In this document: in pieces, positions 25,275 to 40,200 of the stretch
Position numbering within the stretch: position 1 is the stretch's first letter
Layout of the letters: each line of letters starts with the position of its first letter
Origin: Membranipora membranacea
Taxonomy: Eukaryota > Bryozoa > Gymnolaemata > Cheilostomatida > Membraniporidae
Reading direction: 5' to 3'
NCBI GenBank assembly: GCA_914767715.1
Contig: OU612071.1
Span: 5,208,001-5,272,000 of the forward strand
Length of the DNA: 64,000 bases
The notes under the pieces: generated by a model
Seen by the model: only the letters and a program-made list of their open reading frames with translations
Told to the model about the DNA's origin: nothing
Database searches by the model: none
Translations under genes and position numbers: made by a program

Positions 25275-28200
25275 TCAGGTTTCTACTGTTGCCACGACTC
25301 TGGCCTTGACTATGTCACCACTTAACTTCTCGGAACCAGAGCTGACTGGGTCCGATTTTGACATATCAGATTTAGACTCAAGTGTTACACTGCTGGTGTG
25401 ATCTCTTGTCGCTGCTTCTGATCGGTTAGAGGACATTGCCCCTGCTTCTGATTGGTCAGTGTATTGTGCCGCTGCTTCTGATTGGTCAGTGTATTGTCCA
25501 CTGTGCCTATTGGGCAGCGGATTCGCAGAACTGCACTCATGGTGTAAAAGATAAGGATTGCCTTTTTCATAATTTGATGTGGCAAAAAGTTGGTAGTAAT
25601 CAGCAGAATGTCTTTGAGGGGCAGCCGTTTTCGGGACCAACGGAATGGCTGAGTTATTCACCATATTTGAAAAATTTTCAATATTTTGGGGCACTGACAT
25701 AGTGTTTGATTGTTGTCTGGCGAAGTCTTCTCTTCTCGTATTGTTTGCGGCTGGAATGATTGTTGTTTGTCTTTCTTCATGCTGTCCGTTGGATTTTAAC
25801 GATGGGTTATAGTCTGAGAATTCATCTTCTTCACTCCTCACAGTAATACAGCTCTGTGATTCTCTGTCTGCGGCGGCTAGCTGGGCTAAAACAGTATAAT
25901 AAAACCTCATGAGTCAACTGGTAATTAGAGGCTATAATATATCATACTTGTATGCTGTATTGTCAACGCTGTGTACTAGATATCAGTAGAGTATAAATTG
26001 CATATGAATGCTTTACGTGTATATACGCAGTCAATACTCTGGTCACAGGAATGCTGCGTTTAACGATCTGGCGCTAATCCAGACATTGACCCATCTGAGC
26101 ATAGCTAATATGTTTGAGTTGTTACGGAGAAAAATAGCAAAAGTGTGCTCTAAACTTTAAACCACTGGTGAGTTTCCATGAAGGTGCACAAATGCATGCC
26201 TGTCTTCTTGAAGCAAGTCTATATGATTCAATAACAAAGAAGATCTGTACCTCAATCTGAGATTCTATCCGCAAAACTATTTCTCTTATTAACATCACCT
26301 TTGGTCAGTTTTTCAGGAAATATACAGATAAAAAATCATCGTACTCACCCTTCTGGCCTTCTAATCCAGGTGGATTGTCATATCTAGGTGTATTACTAGG
26401 CAGCACTTCATTCTCCCTGTAATGTTAAAAAATGTAACTTGGAAAAGTGCTAATGTTAGGGTAAGATATACAGCATCCAGGGATTTTTGGTAGTAATGTG
26501 CCATTTAACGCAACAATATATATACAGCCTTGTGAATGTTAGCCTGTATTGACAAGCTTTGCTGTGGCGGTGGGGAACTAAGAATGTAAACTTTGCGAGT
26601 GAGCTTTCAAGAATGGTAGATGTCTCCTCTTGGAAACGGTTAGATAGCTCCCTGATAACACTAGGCTACAGTGTTAAGATCTCATACATATTGGGACTCC
26701 CGTTTTCCAATCCCATTTATCTATTTTATTTCCTTTCTCGAGAGCTCGGTCGCAAGAGTTGACAAGCTTTGTCGCCACCCCCCACCCACTGAAAAAAGCA
26801 TGTCAAGGGAGGCTATGATTCAGTAACAGTATGTGATCACACATGGGTGCTGTGGGCTTGATTTATCACTCCCTGTGACACCTGCAGCACCCTTCTATTT
26901 GTATGCAAACGGCTAACTTGCTGCATCATATCACCTTTCGGAATGGTGAGATGGTACGGTCGATCAGCGCACAACATACAAACTAGTGTTTCATGTGAGA
27001 CAATGATATGAGCTTACCTCACAGCTCTCCCTCTTTGTACTCGAGCAAGATCAGAAGCAGATCCTGCCAGACTCTCACCATCATCATCTCCAAGTTCACT
27101 GGATGAATGGTTCTGACTCCCTGGGTACAATGCAGAGCTACCTGCTTCCTGCCCGTCACGATCTATAGATAGTTGGTGAGCACCGACTGGGTTTGTCTTG
27201 GGTCTTGTCCCAAGGTTGACAGACTCCAAGGCTTGAAGATGATTGGTCGTCTCCTCTAGTGTAGGCGCGGCGGTTGAATTTCTGTCTTGTTTTTGTGGAG
27301 GTTGCACAGACATATTGTTAGATGGGAATGGCACAGAGTAATGTTGTGGAAGGAACCTCTTTTCCCTTGCATGGGGCTGGATTGTAGGGAGGTTCGAGTT
27401 TGCTGCAACGGAAAAAAGAACAAATTCTGACTGTCTAGAGATATTGGAAGTCCATCAGTGCATACAGCTAGAAAAAATCATCTCTTCATATCAATTCTCA
27501 GAGTTAATAATGCTACTGGTAAATGCACAAATGTTAACCCAGGGGAGGGGTTCCCATTCAAAATTCTGAAATATTACAGATGACTTTAATACATTATATG
27601 TAAGCCAGCCAAAGCTTTGCCAAGAATCAGTTCATGATTCCATGATTCAAGGTCCGATATCAAAGGAACTTTTAGGAATCAAATCTAGGGCAGTGTTTGT
27701 GTGACATTGGGCTACAAGGTTGAGGATTTTACATAACTGACAAAGCTAGACAGGTGCACACTTACCAACTGAGTCAAACCCGCTAGTCATGTAAGTTGGG
27801 CCTGTATACTGATACATCCCAGGTCGGCCATGTGGTGTGTTCTGTTCGGTGTCTCTGTTGGCTCCCCCGTATAAAGTTCCTCGCTGAGTGTTGCTATGAT
27901 AATGATTAGCATTGCCTTGTAGATTCATCTTTACAGGTGGCGCATGGGGTGTCATTGGTTGCAAGACTTCCACAGCACAGGCCATGGGTCTAAGCTGTGC
28001 GGTCGCATGTTGTGTGATATCAATAGTTAGTTGATTTGGCACCCTCTGTGTTGTTTGTGGATGGGCAGTTTGGATAGTATTTGAAATATTGACTAGAAGA
28101 TTTGAGAGGGAGGTGTTATCATCACCTAAAATATACAAGCATCACAACAGTTGAACTTTCACATTACTGGGTCATAACTACATGTATATCAGTATTGCAT

Positions 28201-31200
28201 TTGCAACCATTCCGCAAATGGTTGTCTTGGGATTCGCACCTCAGCTGTTTAATGACTTTGTGGCCTGTGGCCTGTGGATGTGCAAGCTATCTGACGGAAA
28301 ACAGTCATAAATATTGTAACCTCCGTGGAAAAACCATGGTACATTCTGATCATGGTGGCTTTAAAGTGACATTTGATTTAGGATATGAGAAAGAATGATA
28401 CATAGTATAGATTTCATCTTAACATGTTATGAAGTGGTAACAAAGCAGTGCTGTAGTTTAGAATAACTGGAAGGGGAGGCAAAAGCATTCAAATGTGGGA
28501 GTTAAACCAGGTGGGGTGCTGAAAGCTCCTCCTATGGAGTCTGATGAAAAGCCTGAGCCTGAGTGCCTCAGGTAAGCTGCTTCATAAAAGTCTCACTAGT
28601 GGCCGGCTCTAGGTTTACTTAACTGATGGACCAATCAAATACATTCCTTTAAATACTTATTTTGAGGCTGCTATTTTGTATCACATCTTATTCTCCATAT
28701 TTATTTCAATCATGTGAGCGATTTCCAGCTGTAGAATCCAAATATTAAGGAAGTTATGGTCTCTCAAACTTTCAAGGTGACGGCAGTCAATCAGCATTAA
28801 GAATTAGCAACCAATATTTGTGGGACGTCACGCATCATACTCATTATGAGTTATCATACTCATCATTCCACAGAGAAAATGATGTTCAAAATTCAGACCT
28901 AGGTGGGACTCGAACCAGGGTCTTTTATACCAGCAGGCAACGCCACTAGCATCCCAACACTATGTACAGCTCTGTGAGCCTGTAGACAATTGAGATCATT
29001 GGTAGCGATTTGCCTGCTGGGCCAATTGGACCTGGGTTCGGACCCTGCAAATCCCTGAACATCATGAACATCCTATCTATTAGTATATCATAATAAGTTG
29101 CGTTGCGTTGCGCTGATTCTCAATGCCAATTGAAGGTGATCACCTTGAAAGTTTGAGAGACCATAACTTCCTCCATATTTGGCTCATAAATCTGGAAATC
29201 GCTCACATGATAGAATAAAATATGGAAAATAAGTTGTGATACAAAATAGCAGCCTCAAACAAAGTCTTCAACCATCCATAAGTTGCATTGTGTAATGTAT
29301 AATAAATGAGTTTATATCAGTTCACTCACCCATTCTCTTGATTTCGCTTGCTAAAGCTTTTATATCCTTTGAAAGAGTTTCCTTCTAAAAGAATAAATAG
29401 ATACGAGATGACCCAATCAAGACAACACAACATGACACCACTACTCTGATTCTGGGGGTGAGGATAAAATGTGATATATAATTGGCTGATCAATTCTCAG
29501 TTAGCATTATAGCCTGGCTTGAAGTGGAGCTAAAAATTTCGACGCGGAGAGAATCTCTTAGCCTAGGCCCTATAGGTTTATTGCTTGTGGCTCTACAAAT
29601 ATGGGTTCAGGGATAAGTATGGAATCAGATGATTAAAAAATTTGGTTGTTTTGATTTGAGGGATATTTAACTTATTGTAAAATAGAGATTATACAAAAGT
29701 GTGTACTTTGTGCCTACCATAGGGGTGTGTGTATAGGTATCCCAATTTGGGCACTGCACTTCGCCAACGTCATTCACCACTCCTGGATCAAACACCAAAA
29801 CCTGCAACAGGGAAAGATTGAGTGATGTTTTAAGATAAAACAAACCAATCCGGTATCGATCAGATTGTTTGCATGTCCCTTAAGATATGATAAGTAAAAT
29901 TGCCCATTAAACCATTCACACAATGAACCATAAAATAATCAAAGGGACTGCTCCAGCTTATAAGCTTTAAAATGAGCCCAAGAACAGCTCAATTGGTCAA
30001 TCAGGACCAAAGTTACTTCCTATCAAAGACAGGCCTCGCTGGCGTTTGCTCGCGAGCCTTGCGCAGGGGGATATGATGTCATAGACATACATTTTGCGTA
30101 TATGTCTAGCATTAGAAACTTTGGACTCGTGGAATTCCGTCAAAATTGGATGAAACGAGATGAAATCCAACGTAGCTCATGACATCATCGAGATTAATCC
30201 AAAGCAAAAAATTGAAGCAGATAAACGCATATTTTGTGGAGAAAAAAAGTTTCACTTTAATAGTTCCATATACAAAAAATGTCGAATATCGGTTGAAAAC
30301 CCTGTTGTGACCTCACACCCAGGCTTTCCGATTTCACGAGCAATTATTGAAGGGGCATACTTCAATGCCTCATAACACAGCTTGTAGTGGACCAAAAGGA
30401 AAATTTTGGGCTTGTTTTGAAGCTGATTAGCTGGAGAAACAGCTTTGATAATCCCAATCTTCATTGTGTGAATGCTTTAAACCCCAAGAATCCCGCTAAC
30501 ATCCTGGCTTTGGAAAATATGTAGTACTGGGTGTTACAACCCTATTCTGAAACTGTGAAGCATACATTTACGATACCAGTGATGTTGCAGATCTATCAAC
30601 CGTCGAACACTAATCAAAGATCCCAAAACTATAGACAGGTCAACAGAGCTTAAATAATCATAATCAGCGATTAATAGTCACTAAAATCAAATTCAAATTA
30701 GATTAAAACAAACATGATTCTGAGACCTACCATCTTATTGAGGTCCTCGGGTATATTGTATATATTGACTGTATGGTTTGCCGGAGAAGCTGCCAGATTC
30801 CCACACAGGTCTCTGTGAGATGGATGTAACGACACCTACAAGCATAGAAACAAACACTGAGAAAGACGGCACACAATCAAATCCATTCTAATGATTATAC
30901 AAAATTATTTTTGTTGGGTCGTTCTGAAGTAATAATGACATGTCTGTTTTTGTCTTGCAAGCCCTTATCTATCTCCTTTTAAAAATTGTTAGCATGAGGG
31001 TGATGGAGTTATAAAATACCCCCTATCCATTGATGGCAACATCAAACCGTTTCACTTCAAGATTCCCAGGCCAGATGGCAACAAAACCCTGAGCCACCAT
31101 TGAGGTTTATTGTCAATCAGTAGACAAACTTGGTTAGCCCACTTGCTATTCACTGATAGGCGATAGGAGTTGTGGGTGTAGTTCAACTCAGGAGCTTTCA

Positions 31201-34200
31201 AGGTTGATTGTTCCAGTCCCCTGCACCCTCTGTGTCTATTTCTCCCACAAACTTCAAACTGGTATACTATTGAATCTAAGTTTAGTTTAGTTGGTTGAGG
31301 ACAGAGTATTGCGATCCAACAATAACAGAGGTACCCCACGGGTTAATCTAAATCTAAATCTTAATATGTGAAGATTTCAATCATGTGCAGTATTATAGAT
31401 TATAACTTACTAGTATAAGAACTTTTCCGAACGGTAGTTGAGTCCTTACTAGCTTCAACATGTTAATATGAGTCGACTGTACATTGGTGTCAGAAGTGGG
31501 ACATCCCACATTGTGTTTATACGCTGCTAGTAGTTCACTGGTGCATAGCACTATGATGTAGTTTGTGTGAATGCTATTATGAAGCTGATTGAAGTCTAGG
31601 CTGAAATTAAACAGCAGATACATTCACGTTACGTATTTCAGTCTGGGGAGACATGACTGGGATTGTGGGTTTAAGATGTAAGGTAATATTCATGTCGGAG
31701 AGTTGAAAGTTATATTCAGCATTTGGGAACAAACACTAGTATTAAGCATAAAGCAGCAAGACCCGAGACCTCACAGAACTTTTTAAGGACAGGCCATCTA
31801 GTGTTACCTCATTCTCCTAATAGACCATGTTATCTTTGCAAACAATAGAGACTGCCTATGCAGGGAAAGATCACCACTTGTATACTAAAGGCAATCCCTA
31901 ATGAAGATACTAAATACAAATAAAATGTGTTTTTCACATAATATTATTACGCAAAGTCTAGATGCCATTAACTTCTTACAAACTTACTTTGCTCCACTTC
32001 GTAACTCAGCTTCACAGTTGAAGAATGAATTGAATATCTCACAAAGCGTTCCTCCGATCTTCATGTATATTCGGTTATATGTGTCACAAGTTGTGTATGT
32101 TATACAAACCCTACACTTTTTACTGACTCGTTGTGGGTTTGGAATAGATCGTAAGCCCTGCTCAACCAGAGAAGGTGGCCTCATTCGCTCTACAATTGAA
32201 AGGAAAATGTTCAATAGAAACCACTTGACTGTAGTACTAGCAAGCCCAATATTGCTATTTACCTCGACGGAATAAACTCGATTATTACAGGATTCGTTCA
32301 ATCAAGTGAGATGGATGTGGCTCAAGGTTAAACACAGGTGATTCAGTGATCCCTTTCTCAGCTACAAAATACGAAATATTTCCAAAAAAATTGCTCTATG
32401 ATCAAAATGTTCAAGTGTTCAGCTCAGATCAGGCAGATACCTGAAGAAATGAAAACTTAGGAGGGCAGACAATGTGGACATTTATGTCAGTCAGACAAAA
32501 TAAATGCACAAAATACATATCTTCTGACAACTTTACTGATGGTCTCTTGAGCAAATAAGAGTTATTGGCTGCAGAGCGTTATCTCACCTTGAGAACACAT
32601 AGGTCTAAGAGGGATTGCCACAGTGCGGGTTGACGGAGAAATAAGTGAGACAACTTTCAGCTTGATTGGACGTCTTCTTCTCCAGAGGCAGAAGGATGCT
32701 ATCGACACCAAGACAACTATCGCGATGGGAAGAAAGACGGGTAACTCCCAGTTGTGTCTCTCTGCAAATAAATATGTGTGATATAAAGTATCAGGTGCAA
32801 TTGATCATAATAGACGGATTTTTCATCATGATCAAGTAGGAGTAGTAAGGTCGATGTGTGCTTATTGAATTCTGTAAAGTCAAAAGGTAAAAACTTGAGG
32901 CTTCAATCTCAGAAATGTCACCTAGTGGGAAGGTTATGTGCTGTAACTTGTTGTTAAAATCAGGGAGTAAAATAATTGGCCTATGTGGTGATACCATTAT
33001 TTTCACAGAAACCCTGATTTTTTCAATCAATTTGTGTGAAATTGATGGCCGTTTAGGTGCCAATCCTTTGATAGAAGGCTAGATTGGTTAACTTTGGGGT
33101 TAACAAAATTCAAATTAATAAACATTTCCCTGACTGGCAGCAGTAGCTATGGCCAAGACTTTGACCCAACACAAGTTTCATCAATTGATATAAAGAATAT
33201 TAGAAATTCTAGCGTTCAATAGTATCGCCCTCATACCATCCATACTTTCATGTGGCCTAAATGGAACAAGTATATCAAACATCTAGAGATGATCCGGAGG
33301 GTTTTTTATTCAAAGATACGAGTCACTGGTTTACATAATGTGCAAGTGTGAAGGTAATAGACCATGTGATCTTCTATTAGTTAGTTTGGCATCATGGGAA
33401 CAAAGTATCTGTTGCATATCTCGATGATGTAAAACTATCTGAAGGGGTAAACCTATTGGGGTTCATTTGAGTTTATGGGGCACTTGAACATTATGTTTGT
33501 CTGTCATTGAACCAAACATTGATAATTGTAGACTTATGCTTGTATAACCTTAAAGACAGTAATAAAAGTGTCAAAAATATAAGTTTATGGTTTTACTGCT
33601 GTAAATGAAATTTGATTGAATCGAAACAAAGTCAGACATTAAAGAGAAAGAACCCATTGGACCAACAAGTACATTGAAGTCAAGAGTACTGTTTGGCACA
33701 CTATCTTGCAGGTGAGTTATGATTTGGACTTTATTTAGGAGCAAAGTTGAGCACGCAAAAAAAACAAGGTTGATTCGGACTGATGCCAAAATGGTAACAT
33801 CGATTCACGATTCCATCAGTGTCAACAAACTCCCAGGGTCAATTTCGCCAATACCCATTTCTGTCAGCCATGGGCCATAAAGGCTAGCATTCAAGAGAGT
33901 CAATAAGGATGTTGATTCTGATATAAAAGCTCATCGTTGTTGACACATAGGAAATCTAAAGCTTGGTACCAATCAATTTGAACAAGTGAAAGACTTGAAA
34001 CTTTTGAAATTTTGTTTAGATCAGAATGGTCGCAGAGTTAAATCTGGCATTGGACATTACTAAACTTACTCATGATGTATTGGGTTGTGGAGGATGCATT
34101 TCAAGAATTTGCGGACAGATTTGGATAAGAGTTACACACCTAGCACTCGTCTTGGCTAACATAATCACTGACACGGTAGAGGCTGGAGTGTTCTCTTCGA

Positions 34201-37200
34201 ACATAAATAATTGGATACAGTATGAGGTAGAAATGATAATCTGGTGGTGCGGCGTTGGAATTGCGTGGACTCTTCTCATCTATGAAGCAATAGCTCTGGC
34301 ATATTTAGTCAGAAAAAAAGATCAGTAAATGAGTCATGTTTAGACAAAGCATATGCATTGCATCAAATATTAGGTATCATCTTGGGAGATACTGTAGCGA
34401 TTTTTGCAAACTGGGCGCTTGTGGTATCAGAGGCTTTCCCAGCCACAGAGCTACAAGGGGTTGTAAACAAAATTTCTGTCTGTGTTGCACTAACTTCCTG
34501 TGTTTTTAAATCAGTGCTTATTCATACTCGCATATTTAGATATTGTTGTAACAGGAGCTGTGGATGTGTATGTCTTTTATGGTCATTTCTATCACATACT
34601 GTGTTTACCTTATGCATAAGCATATCAATGGCTCTCATCACATGTAAACTGGTTTATGTTTATGACGATGCAGATAAAACGCTCCAATTCATGGGAATTC
34701 TGTGTTCTGTATCACTTGCCACTTACTTAGTGTTCCCATGGATCTGTTGGTGTTTATTCACATCTTGTTATAGCAGAGAGGGTCAGTAGAAATTGACTTT
34801 TTTTGCAAAGAATTTTGCACTTATAGTTGTAGACATAGATATGCAAGTTATGAAATATACTGAGCAGATTATAGAAAAGGGTTATCACTGTCTGTTAACT
34901 TACCTTGGTAGTATTAATGAAGAATAAAACAAAAAGGGATCGAGCAAAAAATTGTCGTACATTCTAGCCACACCTAGCTTGAGAAATCACGAAGACCAAA
35001 ACATTTTTAAGTCAGGAAACTAGTCCTGTTCTACTTATGCCATAACTTTACAGCGATAACACGCAAACCTCTTTTGGTAAAGAGTGATTGATAGCATCGA
35101 AAGAAATTTTGCCTGCCTTCTCAAGTACGATGAAGATGAGTGATATGGAATCGACGAAGCTTTAAAAGCCCAATAAACTGTGGCATCTATAGTTTATATC
35201 ACTGTAGAGGCTATAAATCTTATCATACATAGCTTATAAATATATTCACATTGTCATTACGATAGCTAGCGGAAAACAGTTATAGAAGATTTTCAAACTA
35301 TATGGTGATATAATCTACAGATTCAGCTGTCCATCCATACAGTAGTCAACTCCATTTAAGTCATGCATACTAAGACTGGAAAATTCTTTACAAGCAAAGG
35401 AACAAAGCATACCTGGTATAATACCCAGCAGTGTGACTTGGTTTGACAAGACATGATTACAAGCTTTGCATCCTCTACCATCCACATTACACTCTCCTTG
35501 TGAGGCACATATACTTCTTACTAACACCGGTATTATCTGGTAACAGACAAAGAGTATGTGCATAATTATAGGCATCGTGTCCAGCCATCAGCATTGCAAA
35601 ACTTCGAAGCAGGTTTCAGAATAAAATATTATTTTTCTTATCAAGGAGTTGTCTCATAGACGACAGCATGTAGACAACTCCTAAACAACCAAAAATGTTT
35701 AGGTTTCACAAATATGATCCATTAAATTAAAAATAATTAATATAAGTCAAAAAGTAATAATTTCAAATGAATTGCAACGCATACATAAAAGTTGCCTGTG
35801 GGCATCAACAAACAAACAAAATCTAGAAAAAATACTGAGTCAAACAGTAAACATACCTCTGCATATAGACTATGGCCTTGTTTGAATCCCGAGTCATGTA
35901 TATACATGTGTCTGATAGAGACGGATCCTACTGTCCATTCTCCAGACTCTTGGAACATCGAAGATGGCTACAGAAAAGGTAAAGAATGTATCTATGTCGA
36001 TCATGAAAACAATATAGGGGAAACATGAACCATATGATTAGACATCATTTCAATGGAGGTGATAACTTGTGAACAAACCATCCATGGGAGCAACGAAACA
36101 GAAAGCCAAGGCTAGCTTCAGTTGCACCATTTTTTTAAACGTAGAATTTCCCTTTGCATATAACATCACCATGGGTGGACTCTATAATTTATGCATTCAC
36201 GGGATTTTGCACTAGGGGCTTATTTCCATCATGATATACTTGCCAACTTGCCTATCCCGGTCAATATTTTAATCCAATTTCCCTGCATTTTGAGTTACTT
36301 CCTTCCAAATGCACACAGCAGTCCACCAGTAGGAGGGGAGTAAAATACAACAATACTTGATCTAAGGTTTACAAAATCCAGCTCAACTGATATAATCCCT
36401 TACCACAGTGTTAGTGTAGTTAGCTGATGTATTATGAGATCGTAGGACCAGTGTATACTTTTCTATATGGTGATTATCAGGAGCTATCGATACGCACAGA
36501 GTAAGATTATTATCTGATGCGATTCTCAGGACAGGTGGGACTTCTGGTAGATAGTCAGTGCCTACAAAACAAAAGGTTAATTATTATAATCAGTTTGTCT
36601 TTTGATAATCAGAAACTTAGCAATGCAGAGAAAACTGAGGCCACTCCAATCAATCAAGGGTCTTAGAAACCAATGGCAGGGTTGAAATCCGTTTTTATCA
36701 CTTTGTGGCAGTCTATTTCATTCCAGTAGGGGTACATTTTCCGAATAGTGCCGAGGAAAAAGGAAAAGGAAACAACGACAGTTTACTAACTCATAGACTG
36801 AAATAGCTGGTAATATGAGATTCCAAATTAACCACTGAGGAACAATGACCTTGGCTACCTCATTGGTATAGTCTCGTTTCATTGCTAGATTACTCTCATA
36901 TATAGAGCATGAGATATTAAAGCATATGTGAATGGGAGCAGACGATTTGACAAGTTACCATTGTCTTCATTCAAACAAAAACCAAATATCAGGTATTATA
37001 AGTGAAGGAAACTGCAAAATTTCTGCTGTCAATAATTACAACTCATTTATTTTGAAGTTGTCTAACTTAAGTTAATGAGGCGGCAACTCTGTACAGCCTA
37101 CCAATTTTCACTATTTATTACAAGAAATGAATAAGGGGGTCTTACATCCTCATTTTGTGACAACATCATTTAAACTTCCCTTACAAGCACACAGTACTGC

Positions 37201-40200
37201 CTTCACACTCAAATCACATTTAGCTTGACCTTTTCGGCCAAGCTGTTTGTCTCTTCAGGTTAATCATTCAGATGACCTTTTCAGGTTAACCCTTTTATCA
37301 GACACCTAGTATTAATCCAAGGATTCTGAGCTATCAATAGGTCTGGGATGATCAATTAGTTTGGATTAGGAATTATTAAGCCAACAACAGCTGAGATTTT
37401 AGGCAGTAATGGCTATTTTCAGCCAACTTACAGTGCGATTTCGAACAGATAAAACAAATACATATTGTACACTGGAGAAGTAAAGCATTCGAGTTCACCA
37501 AACCTAACTCTAACTAATGTGTCCTCCTCAAATGTAGTCTAACATTGTATGAAGCTTACCAGTTATATACACAGAGTCTTTATACCAGATCTGAGCCTGA
37601 TCTGCCTGCTCCTGACACAGCCTCCTAGATACACAGCCAGACATGTCCTGTTTGTAAGGTACCACCTGCAACAAGAGCGATAGTGGGGTGGGGGGGGGGG
37701 GGGCTTCATGATACGATGCAATACAACTCCACTGATTGCATGTGCATCTAGAGTTGTATGAGTCTATTCAGTCAGACTTACTCATGTGTGTCCCCCTTTT
37801 TAAGGTGAAGAAGCTCTGAATACGGGTCAACATATTGGTAAATCGCTACAATTCAATGATTCAACAAATTGATTCCAATATCAACCACAGCCAAAAGTTC
37901 TCGAAGATGCCTCCATGTGGTTCAAGACTCCTGCCCCACCTGACAGCCCCCAGCCATAGCCTCATTGCAGTGTAATTGCCTCAACCAATACACTCAAGAC
38001 TCTAAAGCTACGGACTTTAGACTCCAAGGCTAAACTTACCTGGACTTTGTATTTACCAGGTATTATATCGCGGAATGTCACAACTGCATATTCTTCGGTT
38101 AATGACTGAAAACAAAATAATAGAAAGTTTATACAGAATATTCAGTCAACAAACACCAGCGTGATACTAAATTAGGTTTACTATTTTGGCAATAAACTGA
38201 GCATATATTATGCCAACATTTTGTCACTTGAAAGAAGAAAAGTGAATTCTATGACAATGTAAAATAGAGCAAACAAAGAATTGTACCTGCTGCTGATAAA
38301 ATGGATAAATCTGATATCTTGTGCCATTTTCCAGGCAAGTCATTTGTTACTCCTGTATTGAAATAAGATACATTGGAGTTGTCTACACACAACAAAGGAT
38401 GAAAAAAATCTGTTGTTACGTTTGTCATGTTTGGTTACGATGCAACTGTGTCTACCAAAACACAGGTACGAATTTCTGCTGATCAATGACGGAATTTACT
38501 CATTACTTAGAATGGCAATATAAACAGAGTTAGTGTCAGCCTATAGGTGGTCAAAAGGTGTCCAGGGTAGCCATAGATTGACAATTAAAGCGTGACTAGC
38601 ATGATTTAAGTTAAATATCCAATCTGATACTGGATTTGAACTTGTTAGATGCAAGATGGTCAAATCAGACGACCACGCATATATTAACTTTCTGCTGGTA
38701 AAAGTTTCACAAGTTTTTATTTTCACTCAAGGCAGAACACTCTGAGAATACGACTGTTTGTCTCTACCTTTTGGACCCGTCGTGACTCTATCGCCCGCCC
38801 ATCGATATACTTAGTTTCACTGATGCCCCCTTCTCTATGAGTGACTGTTACAGTGTAATATGTGTGGTTATATAACACTCTGCTATCCGGCCGATAGCTC
38901 GTACGGATAAAGCTCACTATAAGTCTGTAAGGGTCTCCTGTATCACATGTCAGGTTTATAGGAAAGCGATCTGTAAATAGAAATATAAAAGGCAATGAGA
39001 GATAAGTTTTGTGCAATGAACGGCTGCGGCATTTCTAGCGTATACAGTCTGATCTTATTTGCCTTATTTGGGAGTAGCACTCATTCAAGTCAACACCGGC
39101 TGATTTGTATGGTAGATACAAAATGCAGGTGAATCAGATCAAACTTGATCCAGATTGATGACCTTAATCACATGGAATAATTTGACAGCATGAAAAATGT
39201 GATTCCAAATATATGGACGCAACGAAAACTAAATTGTGAAGAAGCGCAGTCTGTGAGCAAGGAGCTAGAGTCACTCTAGTCCAACACTGGGAGGCTTTTG
39301 AAGTCAGCTTGAATACAGGATATAGATTGGTGATAAAAAGCATGTTGGAATCAAATGGCATAAAAGTGATCGAAAATCATAAAAGTAGGAATAGTCCAGT
39401 GGCAGCCTACCAAAAATGTGGCTAGAAACGCAGCTTCATTTGCAAAATTGGATGGATAAATGCTAAGAATGGATTCTAGGGTAGTTTTTTGAGGCGGTCG
39501 CAATGGTGATGATGTACTATACACAAAGTTGCACAATAGGCAGCAAATTACCAAAAACGCTGCCGAAAATGGCCAAAATTGCTGTTTTTTTGAGATTTCA
39601 AAGGTCTGTCCTGTGCTCACCTTATGAGTTGGGCTACTCAAACTTTGCAATCAGATTCATACATATCTTGGTCAGTTTTTGGTATAATATCAAGATGATA
39701 TCTCAAATTTTGAGTGAATGACCAACCTTATAAAAAGTGATAAGGTGAAAAACGCTGCCGACAAAAGGGAAGGTGATGAAAAATGATGATATGGTTTTAA
39801 AACGTCGAAAATCTGAAAGAGCATGTCATAATTAGTGGATCTACAAGTTTACATGAGATGTGGCCAACAACAGCTGCAATACGGTTGCAGACACCTCGAA
39901 AACTGACTTCGAATGTTCGTTTCGATCTGATTTTTTTACGTTGGTTTTGTATTGACTCCATCAATGACCAAAAATTTTTTTTCAGCACTACGCACCTTTT
40001 TGATGACGCTTGAAGGAGTTAACCTTTGCTTTACATGCTATATAACTTTATAAAGACGATTTATATGATATTATAAAAGAAACCTAAGAATAAGCACTAT
40101 TTGAAAAATGACACACTCAGAGCATTAAAAACTGGGAGCGTCAATACACAGTCACCATAAAAAAATCAGATCAATATAATCATTCGAAGCCTGGTCTTTA

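Larger units (their letters stand above)
25275..29384 (-). other. receptor exons 16-20: long low-complexity cytoplasmic tail
   Basis: About 490 residues rich in Asn, Gln, Ser, Thr, Pro and His, without recognisable folded domains. Exon 16 (KETLSKDIKALASEIKRM) is likely a short amphipathic helix. Exon 20 has an acidic stretch SEEDEFSDY and a repeated QYTDQSEA unit (about 25435-25505). The frame stays open for 611 bp in exon 20, and flanking phases fit, so it is coding despite the composition. A role as a flexible adaptor-docking tail is inference. Confidence 0.7.

Noticed and set aside
34325-34373. A 49-bp mini-intron to repair the frame of the nested membrane gene.
   Set aside because: GTAAAT to TTAG could be spliced in form, but removing 49 bases leads to the wrong frame.
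37688-37703. G-rich runs as telomere-like or regulatory tracts.
   Set aside because: They are simple homopolymers at scattered sites (also 48360, 56731; C run at 55361) without a repeated telomeric unit.
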